A DNA stretch of 64,000 nucleotides from DTWD01 sp963662965. Its GTDB lineage: Bacteria; Acidobacteriota; Vicinamibacteria; Vicinamibacterales; UBA8438. Position 1 is the first letter of the stretch; each line of letters begins with the position of its first letter. This document shows positions 1-9,656 of the stretch, one piece after another. The stretch lies in NCBI GenBank assembly GCA_963662965.1, contig OY759970.1, forward strand, positions 2,728,001-2,792,000, read 5' to 3'. A program made the translations under genes and the position numbers. The notes under the pieces were generated by a model. It ran no database searches, had not been told where the DNA came from, and was given only the letters and a program-made list of their open reading frames with translations.

Positions 1-282
1 GGAGACGGCTTCATCGGGACCGACCTCAACGCGGACCCGTCGACCAAGAGCAGCTACTTGGTGGCGCTGACCGCCGGTGCGGCGGCGACCGGTGCGCCGG
101 CGTCGTGCAATGGGCAGGCGGCCGGGACCGTCGTGTCGACCTACTTCACCGGCGGCAGCCCGCTGGCTGGCGGCGGCACGCGACACTTCGGGACGAACCA
201 GGGCGGCACGATCTACCAGAACACGGTGGCCGTGGCGGTGACGCAGACCGGTGCGCCGGCCGGCTCCAACCCGATTCAGTAA
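1..282 (+). CDS. Type IV pilin-like protein, C-terminal part (5' end outside window)
   Basis: The first 93 codons of the window are the end of a reading frame that stops at 280-282. It has no N-terminus here. It is recognised by alignment with the next gene: both share the blocks DGFI.PDL, KSSYLV, PASCNG and GGTIY in the same order, which is the C-terminal domain of a type IV pilin-like protein made after a prepilin leader. The two genes are tandem paralogues in the same orientation. A strong intrinsic terminator follows directly. The role would be a pilus or pseudopilus subunit outside the cytoplasmic membrane; which system it serves cannot be told from this fragment. Confidence 0.75.
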   Translation, partial: GDGFIGTDLNADPSTKSSYLVALTAGAAATGAPASCNGQAAGTVVSTYFTGGSPLAGGGTRHFGTNQGGTIYQNTVAVAVTQTGAPAGSNPIQ

Positions 283-310
283 GAAGCGGACGTAACCATG
301 GAGCCTTCGG

Positions 311-347
311 GGATGCCCGCTGCTGCGGCAGCGGGCATCCCTTTTTC
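311..347 (+). terminator. Rho-independent terminator after the first pilin
   Basis: A perfect 13-bp stem (311-323 pairing with 328-340) with a TGCG loop is followed by CTTTTTC. It lies 29 bp after the stop codon of the first pilin-like gene, so the two pilin copies probably have separate transcripts. Confidence 0.9.
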
Positions 348-409
348 AGTCCGCAGGCACGCAGTCGGAGGATGAGGTTCGGCGCGCGCGCGGCGTAGAT
401 GCGGGTAGG

Positions 410-947
410 ATGACGCCAGCGGTGAGTCGTTCGGAACGAGGGTTCACGCTTATCGAGCTGATGATCGCGCTCGCGATCATGATGCTGATTGCCGCCCTGG
501 CGATTCCCGGTCTCAATCGGGCTCGCGCGGCAGCCAACGAGTCGTCGGCGATCGGCTCGCTCCGGATCGTCAACAGCGCGCAGGTCTCCTATACCGTCTC
601 CTGCGGGTCTGGCTTCTACGCGCCCTCGCTCACGGTGCTCGGAACTGCGCCGCTGGCGAACCCGGGCGACGGGTTCATCAGCCCCGACCTCGGCTTCGAT
701 CCTGCGACCAAGAGTAGCTACCTCGTCACGTTTACGCCGGGTGCGATCGCCCCGGTGGGGCCAGCGTCGTGCAACGGCGTGGCGGCCGGCTCGCTTGTCT
801 GGACCTACTACGTGGGGGCCGACCCGCTTTCGGGCGGTGGCGCTCGCTACTTTGGCATAAACCAAGGCGGGACCATCTATTTTGGCACCGGTTCCGGTCG
901 CGGTGACGCAGAGCGGCGCCCCAACCGGCGCCCAGGAGCTCCAGTAG
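410..947 (+). pseudogene. Type IV prepilin with a +1 frameshift near its 3' end
   Basis: The N-terminus has a short basic leader and the prepilin peptidase site RG/FTLIELMIALAIM, with Glu at mature position 5 and a hydrophobic helix. Downstream residues match the tandem paralogue at 1-282. After GGTIYFGT the frame opened at 410 diverges and runs to 1147. In the next frame, codons from 891 to the TAG at 945-947 encode VPVAVTQSGAPTGAQELQ, which aligns residue for residue with the paralogue's end (VAVAVTQTGAPAGSNPIQ). Removing one G at 890/891 restores a protein of about 178 residues. It is either a real frameshift or a one-base sequence error. A GTG at 421 is an alternative start. Prepilin peptidase lies at 5177. 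Confidence 0.85.
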
Positions 948-1143
948 GGCCGCAATCGTCGGTCCGGCCCGTCCTCGGCGGCCTGTTGCCCGGGTCGGTA
1001 TCGTCCGAGACGATGAACGTCGGTTCTCGGCGTGCGTCCGCCGACTGGTGGAGCTTGACGCCGCCTTCAGATGTTCTTAAAAAGAGCTGTATGACCAGAG
1101 TCGAAAAGCCACGTAACCCGGTTAACGATTGGCAGGAACGCGG

Positions 1144-2400
1144 ATGAGTGATCGAGCGCGACGGTGGCTCGTCGTCTTGGCATGTACCGGGCTCGTCGCG
1201 GCGGCGAGCTCCACCTATGTGCATATGCAGATCCTCGGCGACCCCGGCTACACGAGCTTCTGCGACATCAACACCACGGTCAGCTGCACGCAGGTGTATC
1301 AGAGTCGCTATGGCGCCGTGCTTGGGGTGCCGGTCGCCCTCGGCGGCGTCGTCTGGTTCGTCGGTGTGCTACTCCTCGCCTACGCTGGCCGTCGTGCGCC
1401 CGAGCAGTCAGCACGTCATGTCGCCGGCTATCTGCTGGTCTGGTCGACACTCGGGCTCGCCGTCGCGATGTACATGGCGTACGCCTCGTTCTTCGTGCTG
1501 AAGACGGTCTGTGTTCTGTGTGTCGTCGTCTACGGGACCGTCATTGGTATTTTCGTCTTGTCCGGGAACGGGCCGGCGACGCCGATGGCTCAGCTTCCGG
1601 CGGCCATGGTGAGGGACGTCGTGCTGCTTCTCCGGCGACCGGTCGGGCTCACACTCCTCATCGTGTTCATTGCTGGCACGGCATGGTCGATGTCGTGGTT
1701 TGCCGGACGCGGCGCTCCGTCGCCGATGGCAGCGACCGCGGACGCGGTGTCCGAGCGGCCGCCTCCGGCCGAGACGGCCGACCAGCAGACCGAGTTCGAG
1801 CGGTATTGGGAGAGTCAACCCCGCGTGTCGATCGACCTGCCGCAGGCCGACGACGTCGACGCGCGCGCGGTCGTGACCGTCGTCAAGTTCAACGACTATC
1901 AATGCCCTGCGTGCGCCAACGCGCACGTGGCCTACCAACCGATTTTCGACAAGTACGAATCGAGCCATCCAGGACAGGTTCGTCAGCAGACGCTCGACTA
2001 CCCGCTCGATCCAGAATGCAACGATCAGGCGCCGAACGGACAGCACGGTGGCGCGTGCGAGGCGGCGGTGGCTGTCCGTCTGGCGGCGGAGAGCGGCCCC
2101 GATGCCCGTGAGGCGATGGAAGAGTGGCTCTACGCCAACCAGCCAGGTCTCTCACGTGAGGCGGTTGTGCAAGCGCTTGAGCGCATCGTCGGGATCGACG
2201 GGGCCCGCTACGACGCGGGGTACGACCGGCTGGTCGGTGACGTTCGGGCCGACGTCGCGCGTGGCAATGACGTTCCGGTGGAAGCCACTCCGACCTACGT
2301 GATAAACGGCGTGGTGATCAAAGGCAGCCTGGCGCCGCAATTCTTCGACGCGGCGATCGCGTACGAGCTCGAGCGTGCCGGGAATGGCGGCGTGGACTGA
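1144..2400 (+). CDS. VKOR domain fused to a DsbA-like thioredoxin domain
   Basis: This 418-residue membrane protein should make disulfide bonds outside the cytoplasm and pass electrons to quinone. Residues 1-140 are a vitamin K epoxide reductase domain with several membrane helices, a loop cysteine pair (C40 and C48) and the CVLC redox pair at 123-126. Another hydrophobic helix lies near 168-186, followed by a Pro/Ala linker. Residues from about 226 on are a DsbA-type thioredoxin fold with CPAC at 254-257 and a TPTYVING segment carrying the expected cis-proline. ATG at 1144 is chosen over the upstream TTG at 1129 because AGGA lies 7 bases before it. The fusion places oxidase and oxidised carrier in one chain, a known bacterial VKOR arrangement. 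Confidence 0.9.
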   Translation: MSDRARRWLVVLACTGLVAAASSTYVHMQILGDPGYTSFCDINTTVSCTQVYQSRYGAVLGVPVALGGVVWFVGVLLLAYAGRRAPEQSARHVAGYLLVWSTLGLAVAMYMAYASFFVLKTVCVLCVVVYGTVIGIFVLSGNGPATPMAQLPAAMVRDVVLLLRRPVGLTLLIVFIAGTAWSMSWFAGRGAPSPMAATADAVSERPPPAETADQQTEFERYWESQPRVSIDLPQADDVDARAVVTVVKFNDYQCPACANAHVAYQPIFDKYESSHPGQVRQQTLDYPLDPECNDQAPNGQHGGACEAAVAVRLAAESGPDAREAMEEWLYANQPGLSREAVVQALERIVGIDGARYDAGYDRLVGDVRADVARGNDVPVEATPTYVINGVVIKGSLAPQFFDAAIAYELERAGNGGVD

Positions 2401-2421
2401 TCGTTTCTGTGAGTGTTGGTG

Positions 2422-3381
2422 ATGAAGGCAGTTCGACTCCAGGCACTGACGAAGGACTATCTAGTCGGGTTTTGGCGTCCCCGTCCACACCGCGCGCTCG
2501 ACCACGTCTCTCTCGACGTGGCGCCCGGAGAGGTGGTCGGGTATCTGGGGCCGAACGGCTCCGGGAAGACGACGACGCTCAAGCTGCTGATGCAGCTGAT
2601 CTACCCGACGTCTGGCGTCGCGGAAATCCTGGGACGTCCGGCCGGCGATGTGGCGGTACGGCGGCGGGTCGGGTTTCTTCCGGAGACGCCGTATTTCTAT
2701 GACAACGTCACCGCCGAAGAGCTGCTGGTCTATTTCGGAGGGCTGTTCGGCTATACGGCGGCGGAGTCACGTCGTCGCGCGGGACGGCTGCTCGACCGGG
2801 TCGGGATCGGTGCGGAGCGCCGTCGCCTCCTCCGTAAGTATTCGAAGGGCATGCTGCAGCGCGTCGGCATCGCGCAGGCGCTGATCAACGACCCCGAAGT
2901 GATCTTTCTCGACGAGCCGATGTCGGGCCTCGACCCGCTCGGCCGGCGCGACGTTCGAGACATCATTCTGTCGCTACGCGACGAAGGCCGGACACTCTTG
3001 TTTAGCTCGCACATCTTGAGTGACGTCGAGTCGGTCTGCAGCCACGTGGCGATCCTGACGAAGGGCCGGTTGGTCGTATCCGGTCGGATCTCGGATCTCG
3101 GCCTCGATGTTCAAGGCTGGGAGCTGGTGGTCGGTGGCGTCGACGAGTCGCACTTGGCACCGTTTAAGGCGAACGTGCAGAGCCTGACGCGCGTCACCGA
3201 CGGACGCTATGTCCTCGAGCTCCCGGTGGATCTACCTCCTGAGCGGATAGTCGCGGACCTCGCGCGGATCGGTGCCCACATCATCTCACTGAACCCGAGG
3301 CACGAGACCCTCGAGGACTACTTCGTGCGGCAAGTCGGGGCGAACACGACACCATCCGCCGCGGTGCACGAGTCGGCCTAG
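2422..3381 (+). CDS. ABC transporter ATP-binding protein
   Basis: This 319-residue ATPase has a Walker A motif GPNGSGKT at 43-50, a variant signature YSKGM at 140-144, Walker B VIFLDEP at 160-166 and a switch histidine in SSHILSD. The long C-terminal extension after residue 220 is usual in ABC-2 systems. It probably powers the permease encoded just downstream, 21 bp away in the same direction. The substrate is unknown. ABC-2 pairs of this type export drugs, ions or polysaccharides or act in gliding. The ATG at 2422 is used; GTG at 2413 is in frame. Confidence 0.9.
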   Translation: MKAVRLQALTKDYLVGFWRPRPHRALDHVSLDVAPGEVVGYLGPNGSGKTTTLKLLMQLIYPTSGVAEILGRPAGDVAVRRRVGFLPETPYFYDNVTAEELLVYFGGLFGYTAAESRRRAGRLLDRVGIGAERRRLLRKYSKGMLQRVGIAQALINDPEVIFLDEPMSGLDPLGRRDVRDIILSLRDEGRTLLFSSHILSDVESVCSHVAILTKGRLVVSGRISDLGLDVQGWELVVGGVDESHLAPFKANVQSLTRVTDGRYVLELPVDLPPERIVADLARIGAHIISLNPRHETLEDYFVRQVGANTTPSAAVHESA

Positions 3382-3402
3382 CGCGACACACGATTGCGAG
3401 TC

Positions 3403-4209
3403 ATGTCGGTCATCGCCAAGATCGCCGTCCACGTCTTCAAGGATTCAGTCCGCGACAAGGTGCTCTACAACCTTGTCCTGTTTGCCGTGGCACTCATCGC
3501 CGCGTCATACCTCATCGGGCAGCTGACGGCGGGACAGGACATCAAGATCATCAAAGATCTGGCCCTGAGCGCCACCAACGTGTTCGGGCTGTTCATCGCG
3601 GTGTTCATCGGTGTTGGGCTCGTGTCGAAGGAGGTGGAGCGCCGGAGCATCTACACGATTCTGAGCAAGCCGGTGCGACGGTACGAGCTCGTCTTGGGAA
3701 AGTACGCCGGGCTAGTCCTCACGCTCGCGATCAACCTCACGGTGATGGCGATCGCCATGTACGGCATCCTGGCCTACATGGAGTGGGCCGAGAGCGACCA
3801 GTTCCTCCAGGGGTTGGAGGCGCCGGCCACCGATCCCGCGATGCTGAAGGCGGTGTTCCTGATTTTCATGCAATTGGCGTTGATCACCGCCATCGCACTG
3901 TTCTTGTCGACCTTTTCCAGTCCGATCCTGGCGGCGGTGCTCACGTTCGGCTTGTACGTCGTCGGCCATTTCAACGCTGACCTGCGCAACTTCGAGAACG
4001 TCGTTGATTCGGCGGCGGCGGTCTACCTGGCGCGTGCTCTGTACTACGTGCTGCCGAATCTCGCGCCGTTCGACGTGAAGGCCGAGGTCGTGCACGCGCA
4101 ACCGGTTCCGCTGGAATACATCGCGTTGACCACCGGCTACGCGGTGCTGTATATCGCCGCGCTGCTGATTATGGCCATCCTGGTCTTCGCGAGGCGTGAT
4201 TTTAAATGA
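3403..4209 (+). CDS. ABC-2 type transporter permease
   Basis: A 268-residue integral membrane protein with about six hydrophobic helices. It follows the ATPase gene and should be its membrane partner. After the first helix comes the segment SKEVERRSIYTILSKPVRRYE, whose IYTILSKPV core is characteristic of ABC-2 permeases of the NatB/gliding type. The stop codon overlaps the start of the next gene by four bases (ATGA), so translation is probably coupled with the TPR-like gene. ATG at 3403 is preferred to TTG at 3394. Confidence 0.85.
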   Translation: MSVIAKIAVHVFKDSVRDKVLYNLVLFAVALIAASYLIGQLTAGQDIKIIKDLALSATNVFGLFIAVFIGVGLVSKEVERRSIYTILSKPVRRYELVLGKYAGLVLTLAINLTVMAIAMYGILAYMEWAESDQFLQGLEAPATDPAMLKAVFLIFMQLALITAIALFLSTFSSPILAAVLTFGLYVVGHFNADLRNFENVVDSAAAVYLARALYYVLPNLAPFDVKAEVVHAQPVPLEYIALTTGYAVLYIAALLIMAILVFARRDFK

Positions 4210-5180
4210 CCGGGTCTCCCGACGCTCGCCGCGTACCGATAGCGCCATCGCTGACGCGTTCCGACGAGCGGATCGCGTGGTGGGGGCGTCCCCCGGCGGC
4301 GCTGCTCGTCGTGCTGGCGCTCGGGGTGACGTTCACGACCGTGCAGATCGTTCGTGACCGGAGGTACGAAGCCAAGCGGGCCGCCACCGTTGTGTTGTAT
4401 GTCTCCTCGGGCGAAATCCTCGAACGCTCGGCGCTGTCGTTCGACACGCTGTTGGCAGACATCTACTGGATTCGCGCGATTCAGGCTTACGGCGGGGGCA
4501 AGCTGGCGGCGGAGGGGGAGAAGGACTACAGCCTGCTCTACCCCCTGCTTGACATCACCACGACGCTCGACCCGCTCTTCAACGTGGCCTACCGCTTCGG
4601 TGCGATATTTCTCACCGAGGCGTTTCCAGATGGGCCCGGCCGACCCGACCTGGCGGTCGCGCTCCTCCGAAAAGGCGTAGCCGCGAATCCCGACCGTTGG
4701 GAATATCTGCAGGACATTGGCTTCGTGCACTATTGGTGGCTGCAGGATTACGAGGAGGCAGCGCGATGGTTTCGGCGGGCGAGCGAGGTTCCGGGATCCT
4801 CGTGGTGGCTCCAGTCGCTTGCGGCGAATACGTTGGCTCAGGGGGGCAATCGGGAGGGGTCGCGGTTGCTGTGGCAGCAGATGTACGATTCGGCCGACAA
4901 CGACTGGATGCGTAATGAGGCGGATCGCCGCTTGACGCAGCTCGATGCGCTCGATCAGATCGAGCTTTACGAGCAGGCGATTGCCGTGTTTCGCGATCGG
5001 ACTGGAGAGCTGCCGCGGTCGTGGCAGGAGCTCATTGCGGCCGGCGCGTTCCCCGGCATCCCTCGCGACCCGACCGGTACGGATTTCGAACTGGAACCGC
5101 GCGATGGTACGGTCACGGTCTCCCCGCAGTCGGCGCTGTTCCCGCTGCCCGACGATCCTCAGGCGGCGGCGGCACCATGA
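4206..5180 (+). CDS. Membrane-anchored TPR-like protein of unknown function
   Basis: A 324-residue protein with one N-terminal transmembrane helix (about residues 30-50) and a helical body. The body contains tetratricopeptide-like segments, including one around FNVAYRFGAIFLTEAF and another around YEEAARWFRRASEVPG. It overlaps the permease before it and the prepilin peptidase after it, both by four bases, so it belongs to the same operon. A scaffolding role for the transporter or the pilus machinery is possible but is only inferred from position. I do not recognise a specific family. Confidence 0.75.
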   Translation: MTGSPDARRVPIAPSLTRSDERIAWWGRPPAALLVVLALGVTFTTVQIVRDRRYEAKRAATVVLYVSSGEILERSALSFDTLLADIYWIRAIQAYGGGKLAAEGEKDYSLLYPLLDITTTLDPLFNVAYRFGAIFLTEAFPDGPGRPDLAVALLRKGVAANPDRWEYLQDIGFVHYWWLQDYEEAARWFRRASEVPGSSWWLQSLAANTLAQGGNREGSRLLWQQMYDSADNDWMRNEADRRLTQLDALDQIELYEQAIAVFRDRTGELPRSWQELIAAGAFPGIPRDPTGTDFELEPRDGTVTVSPQSALFPLPDDPQAAAAP

Positions 5181-5944
5181 CCGACCCTGGTCAGGGTGTT
5201 CTCCTTGCGTTGTTCGGGCTCGTGGTCGGCAGCTTTTTGAACGTCTGCATTCACCGGCTTCCGCGCGGCGGGTCGATCGTCAATCCGCCCTCCCACTGTC
5301 CGTCGTGTGGGCAGTCGCTGCGCTGGTTCGACAACGTGCCGGTGGTCGGTTACGTCATGCTTCGGGGACGCTGCCGCGCGTGCGGCACGTCGATTAGCCC
5401 CATGTACCCTGCGGTCGAGGTGGTCACATCAGTGCTGTTCGTGCTCCAGTACGCGGTCGTCGGGTTCGAGCCGCTGCTCGTGGCACGGCTCGTGCTCGTC
5501 TGCGCGATGATCGTGCTGTTCATGATCGACCTCCAACACCGACTCCTCCCCAACGTCATTACGTTACCTGGAGCCGTCGTCGGTCTGGTCTTTTCCTTGT
5601 TCCTTCCGCCTGGATGGGTCGATGCCGTCATCGGCGTTGTCGTCGGCGGCGGGTCGCTTCTCGCGATCTCGGAGGCGTACTATCGCATCCGTGGCGAGGA
5701 GGGGCTGGGGATAGGCGATGTGAAGATGCTGGCCATGATCGGAGCGTTCCTCGGATGGCAATCGATGCTGGTCACGCTGCTGCTGGCGTCGCTACTCGGC
5801 TCGGTCGTCGGGATCGGGATGATGGCGTCCTCGCGCGGCGACGCCAAGTACGCGCTCCCGCTCGGGTCGTTCCTCGCGGTGGCGTCAATCGCCGCGACCG
5901 CAGTTGGAGAACCGTTCATCGCATGGTACGCGTCGTTCTATTGA
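5177..5944 (+). CDS. pilD: Prepilin peptidase / N-methyltransferase (A24 family)
   Basis: This 255-residue polytopic membrane enzyme cleaves the leader from type IV prepilins and N-methylates the new N-terminal residue. The N-terminal methyltransferase part has GSFLNVCIHRLP and two cysteine pairs, CPSC at 41-44 and CRAC at 66-69. The aspartyl protease residues are D118 in MIDLQH and D181 in GDVKM. Length and order match bifunctional PilD. ATG at 5177 overlaps the preceding stop. Two pilin-like genes at the start of the window are plausible substrates. Confidence 0.95.
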   Translation: MTDPGQGVLLALFGLVVGSFLNVCIHRLPRGGSIVNPPSHCPSCGQSLRWFDNVPVVGYVMLRGRCRACGTSISPMYPAVEVVTSVLFVLQYAVVGFEPLLVARLVLVCAMIVLFMIDLQHRLLPNVITLPGAVVGLVFSLFLPPGWVDAVIGVVVGGGSLLAISEAYYRIRGEEGLGIGDVKMLAMIGAFLGWQSMLVTLLLASLLGSVVGIGMMASSRGDAKYALPLGSFLAVASIAATAVGEPFIAWYASFY

Positions 5945-5979
5945 CGCGGTGAGCCAGGCGGCCCGCGTGGTGCTTCGAC

Positions 5980-6538
5980 ATGCAGACTGATCCTCTCCTG
6001 GTCGTCTTTCTCCTCATTGTCGGCGCCCTCGGCGTCGTGCTCCTGTTCGCCGTCATGCGGCTCGGGTTGGCCACGCGCGCGGCCGAGCGCCGGCAGCGGG
6101 AGGCCGGTTCGGAGACGGCATTTCTCACGGCGGCACTCGAGCAGGCGGTGTCCGGGCTGCGGGAGCAGGAGCAGGCGACGAAGAAGCGCGCCCGGGCCTC
6201 GGAACGGCTGAGTGAGCAGATCATTGCCAGCCTGGCATCGGGCCTGCTGCTGGTCGATGCCGACGGCGAATTACGGATTTTGAATCCGGCGGGGCGACGC
6301 CTGCTCGGCGTCGACGCCCGCGAGGATGCGGGATCGTTTCGGGAGAGGCTGGGCCCCGTCGCGATGCCGCTCGTCGAGGCGGTCGATGAGTGTCTCGACG
6401 GCGGGCATCCCATCGGGCGGCGCACGCTGAAGCTGCATCCGCCCTCCGGCTCCAACGTCGCGACCCACCTCGGCGTCTCGATTTCCCCGCTGCTCGACGA
6501 TGACGGCGCCCCGCACGGTGCGATCTGTCTGTTCGCCG

Positions 6539-6540
<2 letters not shown>
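5980..6540 (+). pseudogene. PAS-domain sensor histidine kinase, N-terminal fragment
   Basis: About 187 residues remain: a transmembrane helix (residues 6-27), a coiled linker rich in Arg and Glu, and a PAS domain with SLASGLLLVDADGELRILN and ending ISPLLDDDGAPHGAICLF. In intact proteins this is followed by the HisKA and HATPase domains. Here it runs at about 6534-6542 straight into the end of a sigma-54 response regulator in another frame. The kinase core is absent. The frame starting at 5980 stays open to 6774, but everything after about residue 188 is out-of-frame translation of the regulator. Confidence 0.8.
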
Positions 6541-6865
<325 letters not shown>

Positions 6866-6903
6866 GTCGCGACGGGGCTTGGGACGCTAAGCTCCATCTA
6901 AGA

Positions 6904-7989
6904 TTAAGGTTGGAGCCCGATCGCGCAGAGCGATCGCTGGAGCTCTCGTGACGTGACGTCGTCGACGATATGGGTCGCGCCGATGCTCTTCGGCAGGACG
7001 ACGTGCAGTCGGCCCTGCATGACCTTCTTGTCCCGTCCCATGATCTCCACGAGCGATTTTGCCGAGAGGTCGCTGACGGACGGTAGCGGTCCGAGCTGCG
7101 CGATCAATTGGGCCAGTAGCACCCGGTCATCCTCGGCGAGGGAACCGCGACGGACCGCCAGATCGGCGACGACGAGCATTCCGTAGGCAATCGCTTCACC
7201 GTGCCGGAAGCGACGGTATCGTGTCGCGGCCTCAATGGCGTGCCCAGCGGTGTGGCCGAAGTTCAAGATACGCCGGAGGTCGCCCTCGCGCTCGTCTTCG
7301 GAGACCACGGCGGCCTTGATGCGGCACGACGCGGCGATGACCGGGACCAGTGCCGCGTGGTCACGCGCGAAGATGGCCGTCAAGTCCTGCCGCACACGAT
7401 TGAAGAGGTCACGGTCTCGAATCATCCCGTATTTAACGACTTCGTACAGCCCCGATCGAAACTCCCGTCGCGGCAACGTGTCTAGGAGGATCGGATCCGC
7501 AACGACGACGGCCGGCTGATGAAAGGCCCCGATCAAGTTCTTGCCGAGCGGGTGATTGACGCCAACCTTGCCGCCGATCGCGCTGTCGACCTGGGCGAGG
7601 AGAGTGGTCGGCACGTGGACCAACCGGACGCCGCGGAGGTAGGTGGCGGCGGCGAACCCGACAACGTCGCCAACGACGCCTCCGCCCACGGCAATGATCG
7701 TGGCGGCACGGTCCGCCGCTGACCGAATCAACGCGTCGTAGACGCGACCGACCGTCTGTGTGGTCTTCGAGCGCTCGCCGTCTGGAATGAGGATGTGCTC
7801 GGCACGTCCGACCGCACGTGTGACTGACTGGCCGTGGGCTCGCCAGACTGTCTGGCTCGAGACGACAAACCGCTGAGCCGTGGCGCCAGTCTCGTCCATC
7901 AGCCGGCCCAGCTGTCTGAGCAGCCCCGCGCCGACGTGCACGTCATAGGCACGCGACGCCGTCGCGACGTGGATGACCTCGGTTTTCAT
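6904..7989 (-). CDS. aroB: 3-dehydroquinate synthase
   Basis: This 361-residue enzyme converts DAHP to 3-dehydroquinate, the second step of the shikimate pathway, using NAD and a divalent metal. It has the NAD-binding IAVGGGVVGDVVGFAA, the substrate/metal segment QVDSAIGGKVGVNH with LGKNLIGAFHQP, and the metal-binding NFGHTAGHAIE and RHGEAIAYGM. The ATG at 7989 begins MKTEVIHV, a normal AroB start; the longer open frame to 8124 would add 45 residues unlike the family. It is divergent from proS across about 140 bp and convergent with the regulator fragment. Confidence 0.95.
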   Translation of the reverse strand: MKTEVIHVATASRAYDVHVGAGLLRQLGRLMDETGATAQRFVVSSQTVWRAHGQSVTRAVGRAEHILIPDGERSKTTQTVGRVYDALIRSAADRAATIIAVGGGVVGDVVGFAAATYLRGVRLVHVPTTLLAQVDSAIGGKVGVNHPLGKNLIGAFHQPAVVVADPILLDTLPRREFRSGLYEVVKYGMIRDRDLFNRVRQDLTAIFARDHAALVPVIAASCRIKAAVVSEDEREGDLRRILNFGHTAGHAIEAATRYRRFRHGEAIAYGMLVVADLAVRRGSLAEDDRVLLAQLIAQLGPLPSVSDLSAKSLVEIMGRDKKVMQGRLHVVLPKSIGATHIVDDVTSRELQRSLCAIGLQP

Positions 7990-8130
7990 GCGCGGGTAGG
8001 ATAGCACCACTCGAAACGGCGAACGGGTGTCTCGACTGCGACGAACCACTACCGGTCCGATTTCACCCGAGCGGAACGATATAGACTGGTCGCGGCATAC
8101 GACCCTCTCGAAGGATGAGGACACGACGTG

Positions 8131-9582
8131 ATGGCGGCGAAACAGCAGGCGTTCGTTACGGAAATAACTCCGCAGTCGGAAGATTTCTCGCGTTGGTATA
8201 CCGACGTCGTTCGTCGAGCCGAGCTCGCCGATTATTCACCCGTCAAAGGTTGCATGGTGATCCGGCCCTATGGGTACGCCATCTGGGAGCTGATGCAGGC
8301 CACCTTGGACAAGCGATTCAAGGAGACCGGCCATGTGAACGCGTACTTCCCGCTCTTCATCCCAGAAAGCCTGCTGCGCAAGGAAGCGGCGCACGTGAAG
8401 GGCTTTGCGCCAGAGGTGGCATGGATCACGCGAGGCGGCGACGAGGATCTCGAAGAGCGTCTGGTCGTCCGGCCGACGTCGGAGGCAATCGTTGGCACCA
8501 TGTACGCCAAGTGGGTGCAGTCGTGGCGTGACCTCCCGATCTTAATTAATCAGTGGGCGAATGTCGTTCGCTGGGAAAAGGTCACGCGGCTGTTTCTCCG
8601 GACAACGGAGTTTCTCTGGCAGGAAGGCCACACCGCCCACGAAACCTCTGAAGAAGCCGAAGCCGAAGCCCGGCGAATGCTCGGTGTCTATAAGGACTTT
8701 CTCGAGCGAGAGCTCGCCATACCGGCCCTCGACGGCAGGAAAACGGAGAGCGAGAAGTTCGCGGGTGCGGCTCACACCTATTCCGTCGAAGCGCTCATGG
8801 GTGACGGTCGGGCGCTTCAGGTTGGCACGTCACACAATCTCGGTCAGAACTTCGCCAAGGTCTTCGACATCAAGTTTCAGGCGCGCGACAAGTCCGTGCA
8901 GTTCGTGTGGCAGACCTCGTGGGGAATGTCGACACGGCTCATTGGTGGCGTCATCATGACCCACGGCGACGATAGTGGGCTTATCTTGCCGCCACGCGTT
9001 GCACCGCATCAGGTCGTCATCGTGCCGATTCCCAGAGGTGACTGGCGGACGACCGTCCTCCCCAAGGTGGAGGAGATCGCCTCGGCCCTACGCGAAGCGG
9101 GCGTGCGCGTCGTCGTCGATGATCGGGAAGAGCACAAGCCGGGGTGGAAGTTCTCGGAGTGGGAGATGCGAGGCGTTCCCCTCCGTCTCGAGATCGGCCC
9201 CAAGGACATCGAGCAGTCGCAGGTCATCCTGGTACGCCGAGATACGCGCGAGAAGCTTCCAACCCCGATGAACGGGCTCCCGAATCAAGTCGAGACGCTC
9301 CTCGAGACGGTGCAGACCGCGCTCTTCACCCGGGCCGTCGCCTTTCGTGACGCACACACGCATCGCACGGCGTCCAAGGACGAGTTCATGCGCCTGTTTG
9401 AGGGCCGTCCAGGCTACGTCGTTGCACCATGGTGTGGAAGTGAGGTGTGCGAGGCGAAAATCAAGGAGCAGACGCAGGCGACCATCCGCAACCTGCCACT
9501 CGACCCGCCGGCGGCCACCGGAGCGTGCATTCAGTGCGGCGAGGCCGGTCAGACGGACGCGTATTTCTCGAAGTCCTACTAG
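8131..9582 (+). CDS. proS: Prolyl-tRNA synthetase, eukaryote/archaeon-like type
   Basis: A 483-residue class II aminoacyl-tRNA synthetase charging tRNA-Pro. Motif 2 (LFLRTTEFLWQEGHTAHE) and motif 3 (QTSWGMSTRLIGGVIMTHGD) are clear, followed by the anticodon-binding domain. The C-terminal zinc-binding domain has CGSEVC and CIQCG, and the chain ends in Tyr (FSKSY). This is the compact ProS type 3, without the INS editing domain found in the E. coli-like enzyme. ATG at 8131 is preceded by GGATGAGGA. Confidence 0.95.
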   Translation: MAAKQQAFVTEITPQSEDFSRWYTDVVRRAELADYSPVKGCMVIRPYGYAIWELMQATLDKRFKETGHVNAYFPLFIPESLLRKEAAHVKGFAPEVAWITRGGDEDLEERLVVRPTSEAIVGTMYAKWVQSWRDLPILINQWANVVRWEKVTRLFLRTTEFLWQEGHTAHETSEEAEAEARRMLGVYKDFLERELAIPALDGRKTESEKFAGAAHTYSVEALMGDGRALQVGTSHNLGQNFAKVFDIKFQARDKSVQFVWQTSWGMSTRLIGGVIMTHGDDSGLILPPRVAPHQVVIVPIPRGDWRTTVLPKVEEIASALREAGVRVVVDDREEHKPGWKFSEWEMRGVPLRLEIGPKDIEQSQVILVRRDTREKLPTPMNGLPNQVETLLETVQTALFTRAVAFRDAHTHRTASKDEFMRLFEGRPGYVVAPWCGSEVCEAKIKEQTQATIRNLPLDPPAATGACIQCGEAGQTDAYFSKSY

Positions 9583-9595
9583 CGTTGGTACAGAG

Positions 9596-9631
9596 AACAG
9601 GCCCACGGGGGGAACGCCCCGAGGGCCTGTT
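9596..9631. terminator. Stem-loop between convergent proS and the OmpA-family gene
   Basis: AACAGGCCC (9596-9604) pairs with GGGCCTGTT (9623-9631), with a second inner CGGGG/CCCCG stem. It sits between two converging genes and could end transcription from both sides, although no good T-run follows on the plus strand. Confidence 0.5.
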
Positions 9632-9656
9632 GATGACTCTCAGAAGCTGACGGCCG

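Noticed and set aside
8060..8130. Sigma-70 promoter for proS with TATAGA near 8080
   Set aside because: No acceptable -35 box at 16-18 bp; too weak to report in a GC-rich region.
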